The notes beneath the pieces were generated by a model. The model was not told where the DNA came from. It searched no databases and saw only the letters and a list, made by a program, of their open reading frames with translations. The position numbers and the translations under genes were made by a program. From Roseateles puraquae (GTDB lineage Bacteria; Pseudomonadota; Gammaproteobacteria; Burkholderiales; Burkholderiaceae_C): 64,000 nucleotides of DNA. Below are positions 47,294-55,715 of this stretch, in pieces. The DNA is taken from the NCBI RefSeq assembly GCF_002205845.1, contig NZ_NISI01000010.1:186001-250000 (forward strand), written 5' to 3'. The first letter of the stretch is position 1. Every line of letters starts with the position of its first letter.

Positions 47294-49507
47294 ATGCAAG
47301 AGACCCCAGACGCTGACGACGATCTGCTCGAACTCCTCGACGAGCCGGAACACGGCGAGGGAGAACACCGCCACAGCGACCGGCCCTGGCGCATCCTGAT
47401 CGTCGACGACGACGGCGACGTCCACAAGGCCACCGAGCTGGCCATGCAGGGCCTGACCGTCGAAGGCCAGCCGCTGGTCTTCCTGCATGCCTCTTCCGCC
47501 GCCCAGGCGCGTCAGTTGCTGGCCAGCGAAGACGACCTCGCCGTGGTCCTGCTCGACGTCGTCATGGAAAGCGAAGACGCCGGCCTGCAGTTGGTGCGCC
47601 ACATCCGCGACGAACTCCGCCTGAACGCCGTGCGCATCGTGCTGCGCACCGGCCAGCCCGGCTATGCGCCCGAGATCGAGACGGTGCAGGCCTATGACAT
47701 CAACGACTACAAGACCAAGTCCGAGCTGACCCGCACGCGGCTCTACACCGTGCTGACGGCTGCGGTGCGTTCCTACCGCCAGATCTGCGCGCTGGAGGCC
47801 AACCGCCGCGGGCTGGAGATGATCGTCGAGAGCAGCACCTCGCTGTCGCGCATGCGGGGCTTGTCGCGATTCGCCGAGGGCGTGGTGACGCAGCTCTGCG
47901 CGCTGCTCGGCATCCTGCCCGAGGGCCTGGTATGCGCTCAGATGGGCGGTGAGCACGGGCAGGAGGTACGTATCGTCGCGGCCGCGGGCCAGTACAGCGG
48001 CCTGATCGACCGGCCGCTCGCCCAGGTCAAGATCGCCGCGGTGCGCGAACGCCTGGAGCGCTGCCTGCGCGAGCAGCAGAACCTCTACGACGACGGCACC
48101 TGCCTTTACTTCGGCATGGGCCAGGGGCGCGCGATGGCGGCGCTGGTGGACGTCGGCCGCGAACTCGACGAACTCGACCAGCAGCTGCTGCGGGCCTTCT
48201 GCTCCAACATCGCGGTCGGCTTCGAGAACGTGGTGCTCTACAGCCAGTTGCTCGACCAGGCCTACAACGACCCGCTGCTGCGCCTGCCCAACCGCAACCG
48301 CTTCGTCGAGCTGCTCGACAAGAACCTGAAAGACCCCGCCGGTGTCACGCTCGCGCTGATCGACATCGACGACTTCTCCGACATCAACGACGCCTTCGGC
48401 CATCACTTCGGCGACCAGGTCCTGCAGGCCGTGGTGCACCGCATGGCCGAGATGCTCGGCCTGAACACCGCGATGGCGCGTGTGGGTGCCGACACCTTCG
48501 GCGTGCTCGGCGAGCATGCCAAGGTCTGCCCCGAAAGCGTGCAGGCCGTCTTCGCCGAGCCCTTCATGGTGGCGGGCGAGCGGCTGCAGCTCTCGGCCAC
48601 CACCGGCCTGGTGCGCCTGGGCGAGTCCAAGGCCATCGGCTCCGAGCTGCTGCTGGATGCCCAGATCGCGCTCAAGCGCGCCAAGCAGCAGCAGCGCGGC
48701 TCCTCGCAGTACTTCTCGGCCGCCATGGGCAGCGATGCGCGCGAGCGCTTCAAGCTGCTCAAGGGCCTGCGCACCGGCTTCGAGGAGAGCCAGCTTTTTG
48801 TCGTCTACCAGCCGCAGGTGCAGCTCGAGACCGGCCGCATCATCGGTGCCGAGGCGCTGTTGCGCTGGCGCACGGTGGACGGCCGCTTCGTGCCGCCCGA
48901 CCAGTTCATCCCGCTGGCCGAGCAGAGCGGCCTGATCATCCCGATCGGCGAGTTCGTCATGCGCACCGCCTGCAACCAGCTCAACAAGCTGCGCAGCCTG
49001 GGGTACGACGATTTCCGCATGGCCGTGAACGTATCGATGGCGCAGTTCCGCCACCCCGGCTTCATCGACATGCTCGCCCGCTCGCTGCAGGACTGCGGCG
49101 TGCACGGCCAGAACATCGAGCTCGAGATCACCGAGTCCATGGCCATGGAAGACGCCGATCTCGTGCTGCGCGTGCTGGCCGACATCAAGCAACTCGGCTT
49201 CAGTGTGGCCATTGACGACTTCGGCACCGGCTTCTCGTCGCTGAGCCAACTGCGCCAGCTGCAGGTCGACCGGCTCAAGATCGACCGCGCCTTCGTGCAG
49301 GAGGCGCAGTCGTCCACCGCCGGCTCGACCATCGCGCAGATGGTGGTCAACCTCGGCCGCGGCCTGGGCCTGACGGTCATCGCCGAAGGCATCGAGACCG
49401 AAGAGCAGCGCCAGTACCTCATCGGCCTGGGCTGCCACGAAGGCCAGGGTTGGCTGTTCGCCAAGCCCATGCCGGCGGAAGAACTCGAAGCCTGGATGAA
49501 GCGCTGA
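47294..49507 (+). CDS. REC-DUF3369-GGDEF-EAL response regulator, probable c-di-GMP phosphodiesterase
   Basis: Cytoplasmic two-component output protein of 737 residues. Receiver domain about 32-160 (ILIVDDDGDVH, VVLLDVVMES with the phospho-Asp), DUF3369 about 165-325, a GGDEF domain about 330-460 whose signature reads GADTF, so it is probably catalytically dead, and an EAL domain about 480-735 with intact EALLRW, ITESMAME, DDFGTGFSSLS, KIDRAFV and EGIETEEQ. It therefore likely degrades c-di-GMP when phosphorylated. No histidine kinase is adjacent in the same orientation. Confidence 0.93.
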   Translation: MQETPDADDDLLELLDEPEHGEGEHRHSDRPWRILIVDDDGDVHKATELAMQGLTVEGQPLVFLHASSAAQARQLLASEDDLAVVLLDVVMESEDAGLQLVRHIRDELRLNAVRIVLRTGQPGYAPEIETVQAYDINDYKTKSELTRTRLYTVLTAAVRSYRQICALEANRRGLEMIVESSTSLSRMRGLSRFAEGVVTQLCALLGILPEGLVCAQMGGEHGQEVRIVAAAGQYSGLIDRPLAQVKIAAVRERLERCLREQQNLYDDGTCLYFGMGQGRAMAALVDVGRELDELDQQLLRAFCSNIAVGFENVVLYSQLLDQAYNDPLLRLPNRNRFVELLDKNLKDPAGVTLALIDIDDFSDINDAFGHHFGDQVLQAVVHRMAEMLGLNTAMARVGADTFGVLGEHAKVCPESVQAVFAEPFMVAGERLQLSATTGLVRLGESKAIGSELLLDAQIALKRAKQQQRGSSQYFSAAMGSDARERFKLLKGLRTGFEESQLFVVYQPQVQLETGRIIGAEALLRWRTVDGRFVPPDQFIPLAEQSGLIIPIGEFVMRTACNQLNKLRSLGYDDFRMAVNVSMAQFRHPGFIDMLARSLQDCGVHGQNIELEITESMAMEDADLVLRVLADIKQLGFSVAIDDFGTGFSSLSQLRQLQVDRLKIDRAFVQEAQSSTAGSTIAQMVVNLGRGLGLTVIAEGIETEEQRQYLIGLGCHEGQGWLFAKPMPAEELEAWMKR

Positions 49508-49519
49508 GGCGACCGGGTC

Positions 49520-50227
49520 TCAGGCAGCTGGCGCTTCCAGCCGGTAACCCATGCCGCGCACGGTGTGGATGAGCGGCCGGGGGTGGCCCTCGTCGATCTT
49601 GGCGCGCAGCCGCCGGATGAACACATCCACGACATTGGTGAGCGGGTCCTCGCTCGAACCCCAGACCGTCGCCAGGATGCGCTCGCGGCTGAAGAGCCGG
49701 CCCGGCGCGCTCATCAGCAGCTCCAGCAGGGCCAGCTCGCGGGCCGTCAAGGCGAGGGCGCGCCCGCCCCGGCTGGCGCGCATCTGCTGCCGGTCAAACA
49801 CCAAGTCGTCCACAACGAGCTGCGCCGCGCGCGCGGGCCGCAAGCCACGGCCGCGCCGGGCCAGGGCCTCGATGCGGGCCAGCAGCTCCTCGAATTCGAA
49901 GGGCTTGACGAGATAGTCGTCCGCCCCCGTGCGCAGCCCGGTGACGCGGTCTTCCAGCGAGCCCAGCGCCGTCAGCATCAGGATGGGCATGCCGATGCCG
50001 GCGGCCCGCAGCGTCTGGCAGACCTCCAGGCCGTTCATGCCAGGCAGCATCAGGTCCAGCAGCAGCAGGGCGTCTTCCGCCTCCGCGCCACTGCTGGCAG
50101 CGTCCTGCGCCGCTGCCAGCGCCTCGGGCCCGGTGCCGGCCAGCTGCACGTGGTAGCCCTCGGCGCGCAGGCCACGCTCCAGGAAGGCGGCGATGCGGGC
50201 ATCGTCCTCGGCCACGATGAGCTTCAT
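49520..50227 (-). CDS. OmpR family response regulator
   Basis: DNA-binding regulator of 235 residues with a receiver domain (AEDDARIAAFLERGL, phospho-Asp58 in LLLLDLMLPG, KPFEFEELLARI) and a C-terminal winged helix (LTARELALLELLM, NVVDVFIRRLRAKID, IHTVRGMGYRLE). The receiver has a short Ala/Ser/Glu insertion before Asp58. Its ATG overlaps the stop of the upstream kinase gene (ATGA), so the two form a pair. It probably binds the ATGAAC repeats upstream of the kinase gene. Confidence 0.96.
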   Translation of the reverse strand: MKLIVAEDDARIAAFLERGLRAEGYHVQLAGTGPEALAAAQDAASSGAEAEDALLLLDLMLPGMNGLEVCQTLRAAGIGMPILMLTALGSLEDRVTGLRTGADDYLVKPFEFEELLARIEALARRGRGLRPARAAQLVVDDLVFDRQQMRASRGGRALALTARELALLELLMSAPGRLFSRERILATVWGSSEDPLTNVVDVFIRRLRAKIDEGHPRPLIHTVRGMGYRLEAPAA

Positions 50228-51831
50228 GCGGCAGCCCTCACGCCCGCCGCGCACAGCGGGAGGGTCAGCGTGGCCACGGTGCCGCCCGTGGGGCGCGGCG
50301 CCAGGCGCACATCCCCGTCATGCCCGCGAGCCAGGGCCTGTGCGATGGACAGGCCCAGCCCGCTGCCATCGGCCCGGTGCCGACGGGCACGCTCGCTGCG
50401 CCAGCGGTGCTCGAACACCCGGCGCAGGTCCTCGGGCGCGAGGCCGATGCCGTCGTCCTCGATGCGCACCTCGGCGCAGCCCGGGGCGTCGCCCACCACC
50501 TGCACGCTCACGCGCACCGTGCCGCGCGGATGGGAGTAGCGCACGGCGTTGTCCAGCAAGGCCATCAGCAGCTGGCGCAATCGCTGGGCGTCGCCCTTCA
50601 CCGGCAGGGCATGCAGCGGCAGATCGACGTTGGGCAGGTCCACGCCCTGCGCCGCGGCCAGGGCTTGCGCCTGCTCCACCGCCTGGCGGATGGGCTGGCC
50701 CAGGTCCAGCGGTACGCGGCGGATGTCGACCGCCTCGATGTCGCTGCGGGCCACGGTCAGCAGGTCGTCGATGACGCGGCCGAGCTGGCCAGCCGTCTCG
50801 GCAATGCGGCGCAGGGCGCCCTGGTATTCGTCCACCGGTTTGTCACGGCCGCGCAGCGTGACCTCGGCCTCGCCGCGGATCACAGTCGTGGGTGTGCGCA
50901 GCTCGTGGCTGATGTCGGCGAACAGTCGCCGGCGCCGCTCTTCCGCGGTCTGCAGGGCCTGCAGCGCTTCGCTGAGCGCGCGGGTGCGTTCGGCCACCTG
51001 CTGCTCCAGATCCAGGCGCAGCTGCGCATCCCGTTCGCGGTGGGCTGACAGTTCCGCAGCCATGGCATTGACGCTGCCGGCCAGCAGCGCGAACTCGTCC
51101 CGCCCCTGCAGCGGGATGCGGTGATCCAGCTCGCCCCGCTGAAGGGCGACGGCCGCCTGCCGCAGGGCACTCAGCGGGCGGCGCAGGGCCCGCGCGAAAT
51201 AGACGGCGAGTGCCAGCGCCAGCGCACCGAGGGTGACGGCAGTCGAGATCCAGAGCGTGCGCATGCGGGTCATCGCGCGGTCGGTGTCGTCCCGCTTCTC
51301 GCGCACCGTCTCTGCCTCGCGGGCCGTGCTCTCGGCCAGCAGCCGGCGCAGGTCGCGGCCCTGGGCCATGTCGAAATGCTCGCTCGCCGCCGCCCACAGG
51401 GTCGCGGGGCTGCCGCTGCCCGGCACCGGGTGTTCGCTCAGTTGGGGTACCAGGGAGTCGAGCTTCTGGCGCAGCACCACCAGCGCGTCTCGACGCTGGA
51501 GCTGGCGCTCCCGGGCGCGCGGCCGGTCGTCCAGGGCCTCGGCCCGCTCGGCCAGCTGGTCCAGCCGGTCCAGCGTGGCACGCATGGTCGCGGCGAGCTG
51601 CTGCAGCTCGGGGAGCTCCGCACCGGCGTCGAACTCTCGCTGGGCGGCCCAGGCCCGCAGCCGCTGCTTGTCGGCGGACAGCTGGGCAAAGCCGAGCTGG
51701 ATGTCGGCCGCCACGCGCCCGCGCAGCACCTGGTGCTCGGCCACGCGCACCGACCACAGCGCCAGCGCGCACTGCGCGATCGCTGCGGCGGCCAGGAAGA
51801 TGAGGGCCCAGGTCAGGCGGCGTCCGAACAT
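50224..51831 (-). CDS. Membrane sensor histidine kinase
   Basis: 535-residue sensor kinase. Membrane helix about 5-28 (LTWALIFLAAAAIAQCALALW), periplasmic helical region to about 185, second helix (TLWISTAVTLGALALALAVYFA), HAMP, HisKA with the phosphorylated His in FADISHELRTPTTVIRGE, and HATPase_c with LLDNAVRYSHP, EDDGIGLAPEDL and GSGLGLSIAQALARGHDG. The kinase gene precedes the regulator, opposite to the common order. The start at 51831 is preceded by GAGAA. Confidence 0.96.
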   Translation of the reverse strand: MFGRRLTWALIFLAAAAIAQCALALWSVRVAEHQVLRGRVAADIQLGFAQLSADKQRLRAWAAQREFDAGAELPELQQLAATMRATLDRLDQLAERAEALDDRPRARERQLQRRDALVVLRQKLDSLVPQLSEHPVPGSGSPATLWAAASEHFDMAQGRDLRRLLAESTAREAETVREKRDDTDRAMTRMRTLWISTAVTLGALALALAVYFARALRRPLSALRQAAVALQRGELDHRIPLQGRDEFALLAGSVNAMAAELSAHRERDAQLRLDLEQQVAERTRALSEALQALQTAEERRRRLFADISHELRTPTTVIRGEAEVTLRGRDKPVDEYQGALRRIAETAGQLGRVIDDLLTVARSDIEAVDIRRVPLDLGQPIRQAVEQAQALAAAQGVDLPNVDLPLHALPVKGDAQRLRQLLMALLDNAVRYSHPRGTVRVSVQVVGDAPGCAEVRIEDDGIGLAPEDLRRVFEHRWRSERARRHRADGSGLGLSIAQALARGHDGDVRLAPRPTGGTVATLTLPLCAAGVRAAA

Positions 51832-51837
51832 GGCGCA

Positions 51838-51902
51838 ATTCTCGGGGCCGTCGAGCCGGTCTGCATGAACGCCAGATGAACAGCGCATGCGCCGTGGTTC
51901 AT
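51838..51902 (-). promoter_or_regulatory. Probable operator/promoter of the two-component operon
   Basis: ATGAAC occurs at 51865-51870 and 51876-51881, exactly 11 bp apart, and once inverted at 51897-51902. Direct hexamers with 11-bp period are the standard site of OmpR-family regulators. On the minus strand a GAGAAT -10 element (51843-51838) lies 17 bp from the position of the proximal repeat, so the repeats take the place of the -35. Autoregulation and control of the divergent gene at 52009 are inferred. Confidence 0.55.
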
Positions 51903-52008
51903 GCCCGTGTCAGCCGGGCCTCATCAGTCGACCACGGCGAGTTCACGGCCCGCGGGCTCAATGAGGCCACGGCGCAACCGGCGCCGCGCATTCCCAAGGA
52001 GTCTTGTC

Positions 52009-52569
52009 ATGAAGAAGTCGCTGTCCCTGCTTGCCCTGCCGGCCATGCTGGCCGCCGCGCTGCCCGCCCAGGCGGAGGTGCCGCTGGCCAACCGGGCCAT
52101 CACCCAGGCCGAGGTGCTGGCCGCCCAGAACGGCTGGTGCAAGGCGCTGCTGGACATTGGCGCCGCGCACGCCAGCGGTGGCCAGGCTGCTGCCAAGGCG
52201 CTGGCCGAGAAGGTCATCGACACGGCCTATGGCTATCAGATGGGCCCCGTGCTGTTCAAGCCGACCCTGACCGTGGCGCCCCAGACCTTCCGCACGACCA
52301 AGGCGGGTGCGTTGGCCTACTTCGTCGGTGGCGATCCGGCCTTTCCCAAGGACGACGGCTTCGCGCTGAAGGGCTGGACGCGCTGTGAGGTCAGCAACAG
52401 CGCGATCTTCATCGCCGGTGACTCGGCCAGCACCCAGGGCAATGTGAGCTTCACCGGCAAGGACGGCAAGGTCACGACGGTGGACAAGACCTGGAGCTAT
52501 GTGAAGGACGATGCCGGCCGCCTGCGCATCGTGGTGCACCACTCCTCGCTGCCCTACGCGCCGCGCTGA
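52009..52569 (+). CDS. Exported SnoaL/NTF2-like protein
   Basis: Periplasmic protein of 186 residues with a signal peptide (MKKSLSLLALPAMLAAALPAQA) and AAGGAG 7 bases before the ATG. The mature part (NGWCKALLDIGAAHASGG, FVGGDPAFPKDDGFALKGW, and the end VHHSSLPYAPR) follows the pattern of SnoaL/CaMKII-association-type NTF2 folds, in which HHSS.P is common. No enzymatic residues can be assigned. It is divergent from the two-component system and may be its target. Confidence 0.8.
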   Translation: MKKSLSLLALPAMLAAALPAQAEVPLANRAITQAEVLAAQNGWCKALLDIGAAHASGGQAAAKALAEKVIDTAYGYQMGPVLFKPTLTVAPQTFRTTKAGALAYFVGGDPAFPKDDGFALKGWTRCEVSNSAIFIAGDSASTQGNVSFTGKDGKVTTVDKTWSYVKDDAGRLRIVVHHSSLPYAPR

Positions 52570-52645
52570 GTTCGTGGGGGTGCCGGCGCTCGCCGGGAGC
52601 GAAGCGCCGGCTTAGACTGAGGCGACCTCGTCTGCAGGAGCGCCC

Positions 52646-53863
52646 ATGAGCCTCGCCAAGATCCTTGTCGCCCAAGGCGGCGGCCCGACCGCCGTCATCA
52701 ACCAGAGCCTGGTCGGCGTCGTGCTCGAAGCGCGGCGCCAGGCGGGTGTCGGCAAGGTCTATGGTGCGCGGCACGGGGTGCGCGGCATCGTCAATGAAGA
52801 CTTCGTGGACCTGACCCAGGAGACCAGCCACAACCTCGAGCTGGTGGCCAGCACGCCGGCCTCGGCGCTCGGCTCCACGCGCGACAAGCCCGATGCAGCC
52901 TACTGCCACGAGATCTTCACCGTGCTGCAGGCCCACGGCATCACGCACTTCTTCTACATCGGGGGCAACGACTCCTCCGACACGGTGCGCATCGTCTCGG
53001 AGGAGGCGCAGGCGGCGGGCTACCCGCTGCGCTGCATCCACATTCCCAAGACCATCGACAACGACCTGGTCGGCAACGACCACACGCCCGGCTATGCCTC
53101 GGCCGCGCGCTTCGTCGCCCAGGCCTTTGCGGGCGCCAATCTCGACAACGCGGCCCTGCCGGGTGTCTACGTCGGCGTGGTCATGGGCCGTCATGCCGGC
53201 TTCCTGACGGCGGCCGCGGCGCTGGGCAAGAAGTTCGAGGATGACGGCCCGCACCTGATCTACCTGCCCGAGCGCAGCTTCGACAACGAGCGCTTCCTGC
53301 GCGACGTGAAGGCCACGCACGAGCGTTTCGGCCGCTGTGTCATTGCGGTCAGCGAGGGCATCCACGATGCCGCCGGCACGCCAATGCTGTCGCGCCTGGC
53401 TGGCGAGCTCGAACGCGATGCCCACGGCAACGTGCAGCTCAGCGGCACCGGCGCGCTGGCCGACCTGCTGTGCGAGGAGATCAAGGCCAAGCTCGGCATC
53501 AAGCGGGTGCGGGGCGACACCTTCGGCTATCTGCAGCGCAGCTTCCTGGGCTGCGTGAGTGATGTCGACCAGCGCGAGGCGCGGGAGGTGGGCGAGAAGG
53601 CGGTGCAGTACGCCTTCCACGGCGACCGTGACGGCTCGGTGGCCATCCAGCGCGTGGGCTATTACGCGGTCGACTACAAGCTGCTGCCCCTGGCTGCCGT
53701 GGCCGGCAAGACGCGCACCATGGAAGACGTCTTCATCAACGAGACCGGCACCGACGTGACCGACGCCTTCCGCCTGTACCTGCGCCCGCTGCTGGGTTCG
53801 GGCATGCCGGATGCGTTCCGGCTGCGGCCCAACCCGGTGCCCAAGGTGCTCAACCGGGGCTGA
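52646..53863 (+). CDS. pfp: PPi-dependent-type 6-phosphofructokinase
   Basis: Phosphorylates fructose 6-phosphate, reversibly when PPi is the donor. The 405-residue protein has AQGGGPTAVINQS (9-21), YIGGNDSSDT and IPKTIDNDLVGND. ATP-PFKs carry GGDGS and PGTIDND at these places; the bulky residue in GGNDS and Lys in PKTIDND are the known marks of PPi dependence. VMGRHAGFLTAAAAL follows. AGGAG lies 7 bases before the ATG. The donor is inferred from these two motifs. Confidence 0.9.
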   Translation: MSLAKILVAQGGGPTAVINQSLVGVVLEARRQAGVGKVYGARHGVRGIVNEDFVDLTQETSHNLELVASTPASALGSTRDKPDAAYCHEIFTVLQAHGITHFFYIGGNDSSDTVRIVSEEAQAAGYPLRCIHIPKTIDNDLVGNDHTPGYASAARFVAQAFAGANLDNAALPGVYVGVVMGRHAGFLTAAAALGKKFEDDGPHLIYLPERSFDNERFLRDVKATHERFGRCVIAVSEGIHDAAGTPMLSRLAGELERDAHGNVQLSGTGALADLLCEEIKAKLGIKRVRGDTFGYLQRSFLGCVSDVDQREAREVGEKAVQYAFHGDRDGSVAIQRVGYYAVDYKLLPLAAVAGKTRTMEDVFINETGTDVTDAFRLYLRPLLGSGMPDAFRLRPNPVPKVLNRG

Positions 53864-53871
53864 CCTCCGGC

Positions 53872-55707
53872 TCAGTCGTCCCGGTCCTCGGCAGCCGCCG
53901 GCGGCAGCACCGGCAGCCAGCGCAGCGCCGCAGCCTCCAGCCGGGTGTGCAGCCAGGCCACCGCGAGCAGGCCTGCGGCCCAGATCGCGAACAGCGTCAG
54001 CGCGCGGGTGTGGCCCTCATGCATGATTTGCCAGGCCAGCGCGGCGGCCATCGGCAGCATGGCCACGCCAAAGGTCCAGCGTTCGGCAATCACGAGACTG
54101 TTGATCACCGGGCGCACCAGCCAGCGCGACCAGTCGGGCGCCTCCAGCCGGCCGGCGTAAACCGAAGCCCCGGCCAGCGCCCAGGCCGCGCCGATGCACA
54201 GGCTGCTGGCATAGGGCACCCAGCTTCCCAGGGCCGCGTCGAAGAGCGTGGACACCAGCCAGGCCAGTCCGGCCAGCACCAGCCCGTGCAACGGCTCCAG
54301 CGGCCAGGCTGCGATCAGGCCGGCCAGGCCGAAGCCGAAGCTCGCCAGGCCCCAGGCCCAGTCCGGCAGCAGCACCAGCACCGGGGCGGCGCGCAGGTCG
54401 GCCTCCGGCTTCATCGTCATGTAGGCCAGCCAGGCGGCAAACAGCAGCCACACCAGACCCAGCACCGGCTGCATCGCATGCTGCCGCCATGCCGTCAGCG
54501 GCAGTGCCCAGCGGCGCTCGCCCACCCTGAGCGTCGGCCCGGTGTTGATGAAGGCGCCCAGGAAGATCCCGCCGGCCAGCAACAGGGCCATGCAGCCGAT
54601 CCAGGTGACCATATGCGCCGTGGCCACGACCCCGTCGCCCGAGTTCAACCAGGCCACGGCCAGCACGAGCAGGCTGAAGGCGCCCACGCGCAGCCATTGG
54701 CCGCGCTTGACCTGCTCGGCCAGCCATTGCTGATCGGGGAGCTCCAGCCCCAGGCGGCGCAACTCGCCCGCGGGCAGGCCATGGAGCAGGCGGGCCAGCG
54801 CGGGCTGCATCATCAGCAGGATCAGTGGCAGCAGGGCCCAGCGCCGGGCTTCGCGCAGGGCGGCGACGCGCAGCAGCGGCTCGGCCGCCGCGCGCAGGGC
54901 CGGGTCCACGGGCTTCGGGATGCGCTCGGCCAGGGCCGTCTGCACCGCATGGGTCAGCGGCGCGCCGATCAGCCGCTCGGTGCGGAAGTCGCCGGTCCAT
55001 TCGAAATGCGCATCCAGCGCCACCGCCAGGCGTTCGGGCAGCCGACTCTGGCGAACCAGCCATTCGGCGAACGCCGCCGAGAACTCGGCGCGACGGGCCA
55101 GGGGCTGTTCGTCGAGTTCGCGCCTCACGTCCTGCCAGGCGGCCATCAGGGCGTCGGTGCCGTGCCGGCGCCAGACCTGCTCCAGCCGCTCGATGAGCGC
55201 CTCGGGGCGGACGGCGGGCGGCGGGGGCAGCGCCGGTTCGGCCGGGGCCGCGGGAGGTTCGGCCTGCGGCGCCGTGGCCCTGGGCTCGACGGGCGCGGCC
55301 TCGGGAGCGTTGACGGGCGGCGGATCGATGGCGGGCGCCGTGACGGCCTCGATCACCGCGAGCGGCGGCTCGATGATGGCGGGTGGCGGCGTCAAGGTTG
55401 GCACAACAGCCGGCACGTCGGCCAGCACGTTGGCCGGCGGCGCATCCAGCCCCGGTGGCAGCGCAACGGCCGCGTCAGGCGCAGCCGCAGCCGCAGCCGG
55501 CAGTGGCACCTCGCGGCCTTGTTCGGCTTCGGCGCGCGCCCAGGCGGCCCACTGCTGGGCGCGCTCGTAGGCCGCGCGCAGGGCTTGGTAGGCCTCGGCG
55601 TCGTCGTCGGGTCGCGTGACCTTGAGCTTGACCGCGTAGGCCTTCTTGATGGCCGTCAGCTGAGTCGTCGGTTCAATGCCCAGCCGGGCCCAGTCCTCGT
55701 CCCACAT
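53872..55707 (-). CDS. Membrane J-like protein lacking HPD, partner of HscC
   Basis: 611-residue protein. Residues 1-55 are a J-like helical hairpin (MWDEDWARLGIEPTTQLTAIKKAYAVKLK), but the HPD tripeptide that stimulates Hsp70 is RPD (TRPDDDAEAYQALRAAYE). A Pro/Ala-rich linker spans about 65-175, a soluble helical domain reaches about 295, and about nine hydrophobic helices follow to the end. It begins 8 bp after the Hsp70 gene on the same strand, so it is likely the Hsp70's cochaperone or a scaffold. The membrane function is unknown. Confidence 0.85.
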   Translation of the reverse strand: MWDEDWARLGIEPTTQLTAIKKAYAVKLKVTRPDDDAEAYQALRAAYERAQQWAAWARAEAEQGREVPLPAAAAAAPDAAVALPPGLDAPPANVLADVPAVVPTLTPPPAIIEPPLAVIEAVTAPAIDPPPVNAPEAAPVEPRATAPQAEPPAAPAEPALPPPPAVRPEALIERLEQVWRRHGTDALMAAWQDVRRELDEQPLARRAEFSAAFAEWLVRQSRLPERLAVALDAHFEWTGDFRTERLIGAPLTHAVQTALAERIPKPVDPALRAAAEPLLRVAALREARRWALLPLILLMMQPALARLLHGLPAGELRRLGLELPDQQWLAEQVKRGQWLRVGAFSLLVLAVAWLNSGDGVVATAHMVTWIGCMALLLAGGIFLGAFINTGPTLRVGERRWALPLTAWRQHAMQPVLGLVWLLFAAWLAYMTMKPEADLRAAPVLVLLPDWAWGLASFGFGLAGLIAAWPLEPLHGLVLAGLAWLVSTLFDAALGSWVPYASSLCIGAAWALAGASVYAGRLEAPDWSRWLVRPVINSLVIAERWTFGVAMLPMAAALAWQIMHEGHTRALTLFAIWAAGLLAVAWLHTRLEAAALRWLPVLPPAAAEDRDD

Positions 55708-55715
55708 GCCGGTGC

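Noticed and set aside
46979-49438. 819-residue minus-strand frame opposite the REC-DUF3369-GGDEF-EAL gene
   Set aside because: Leu/Gln/His-rich shadow; the plus-strand protein has all expected domains.
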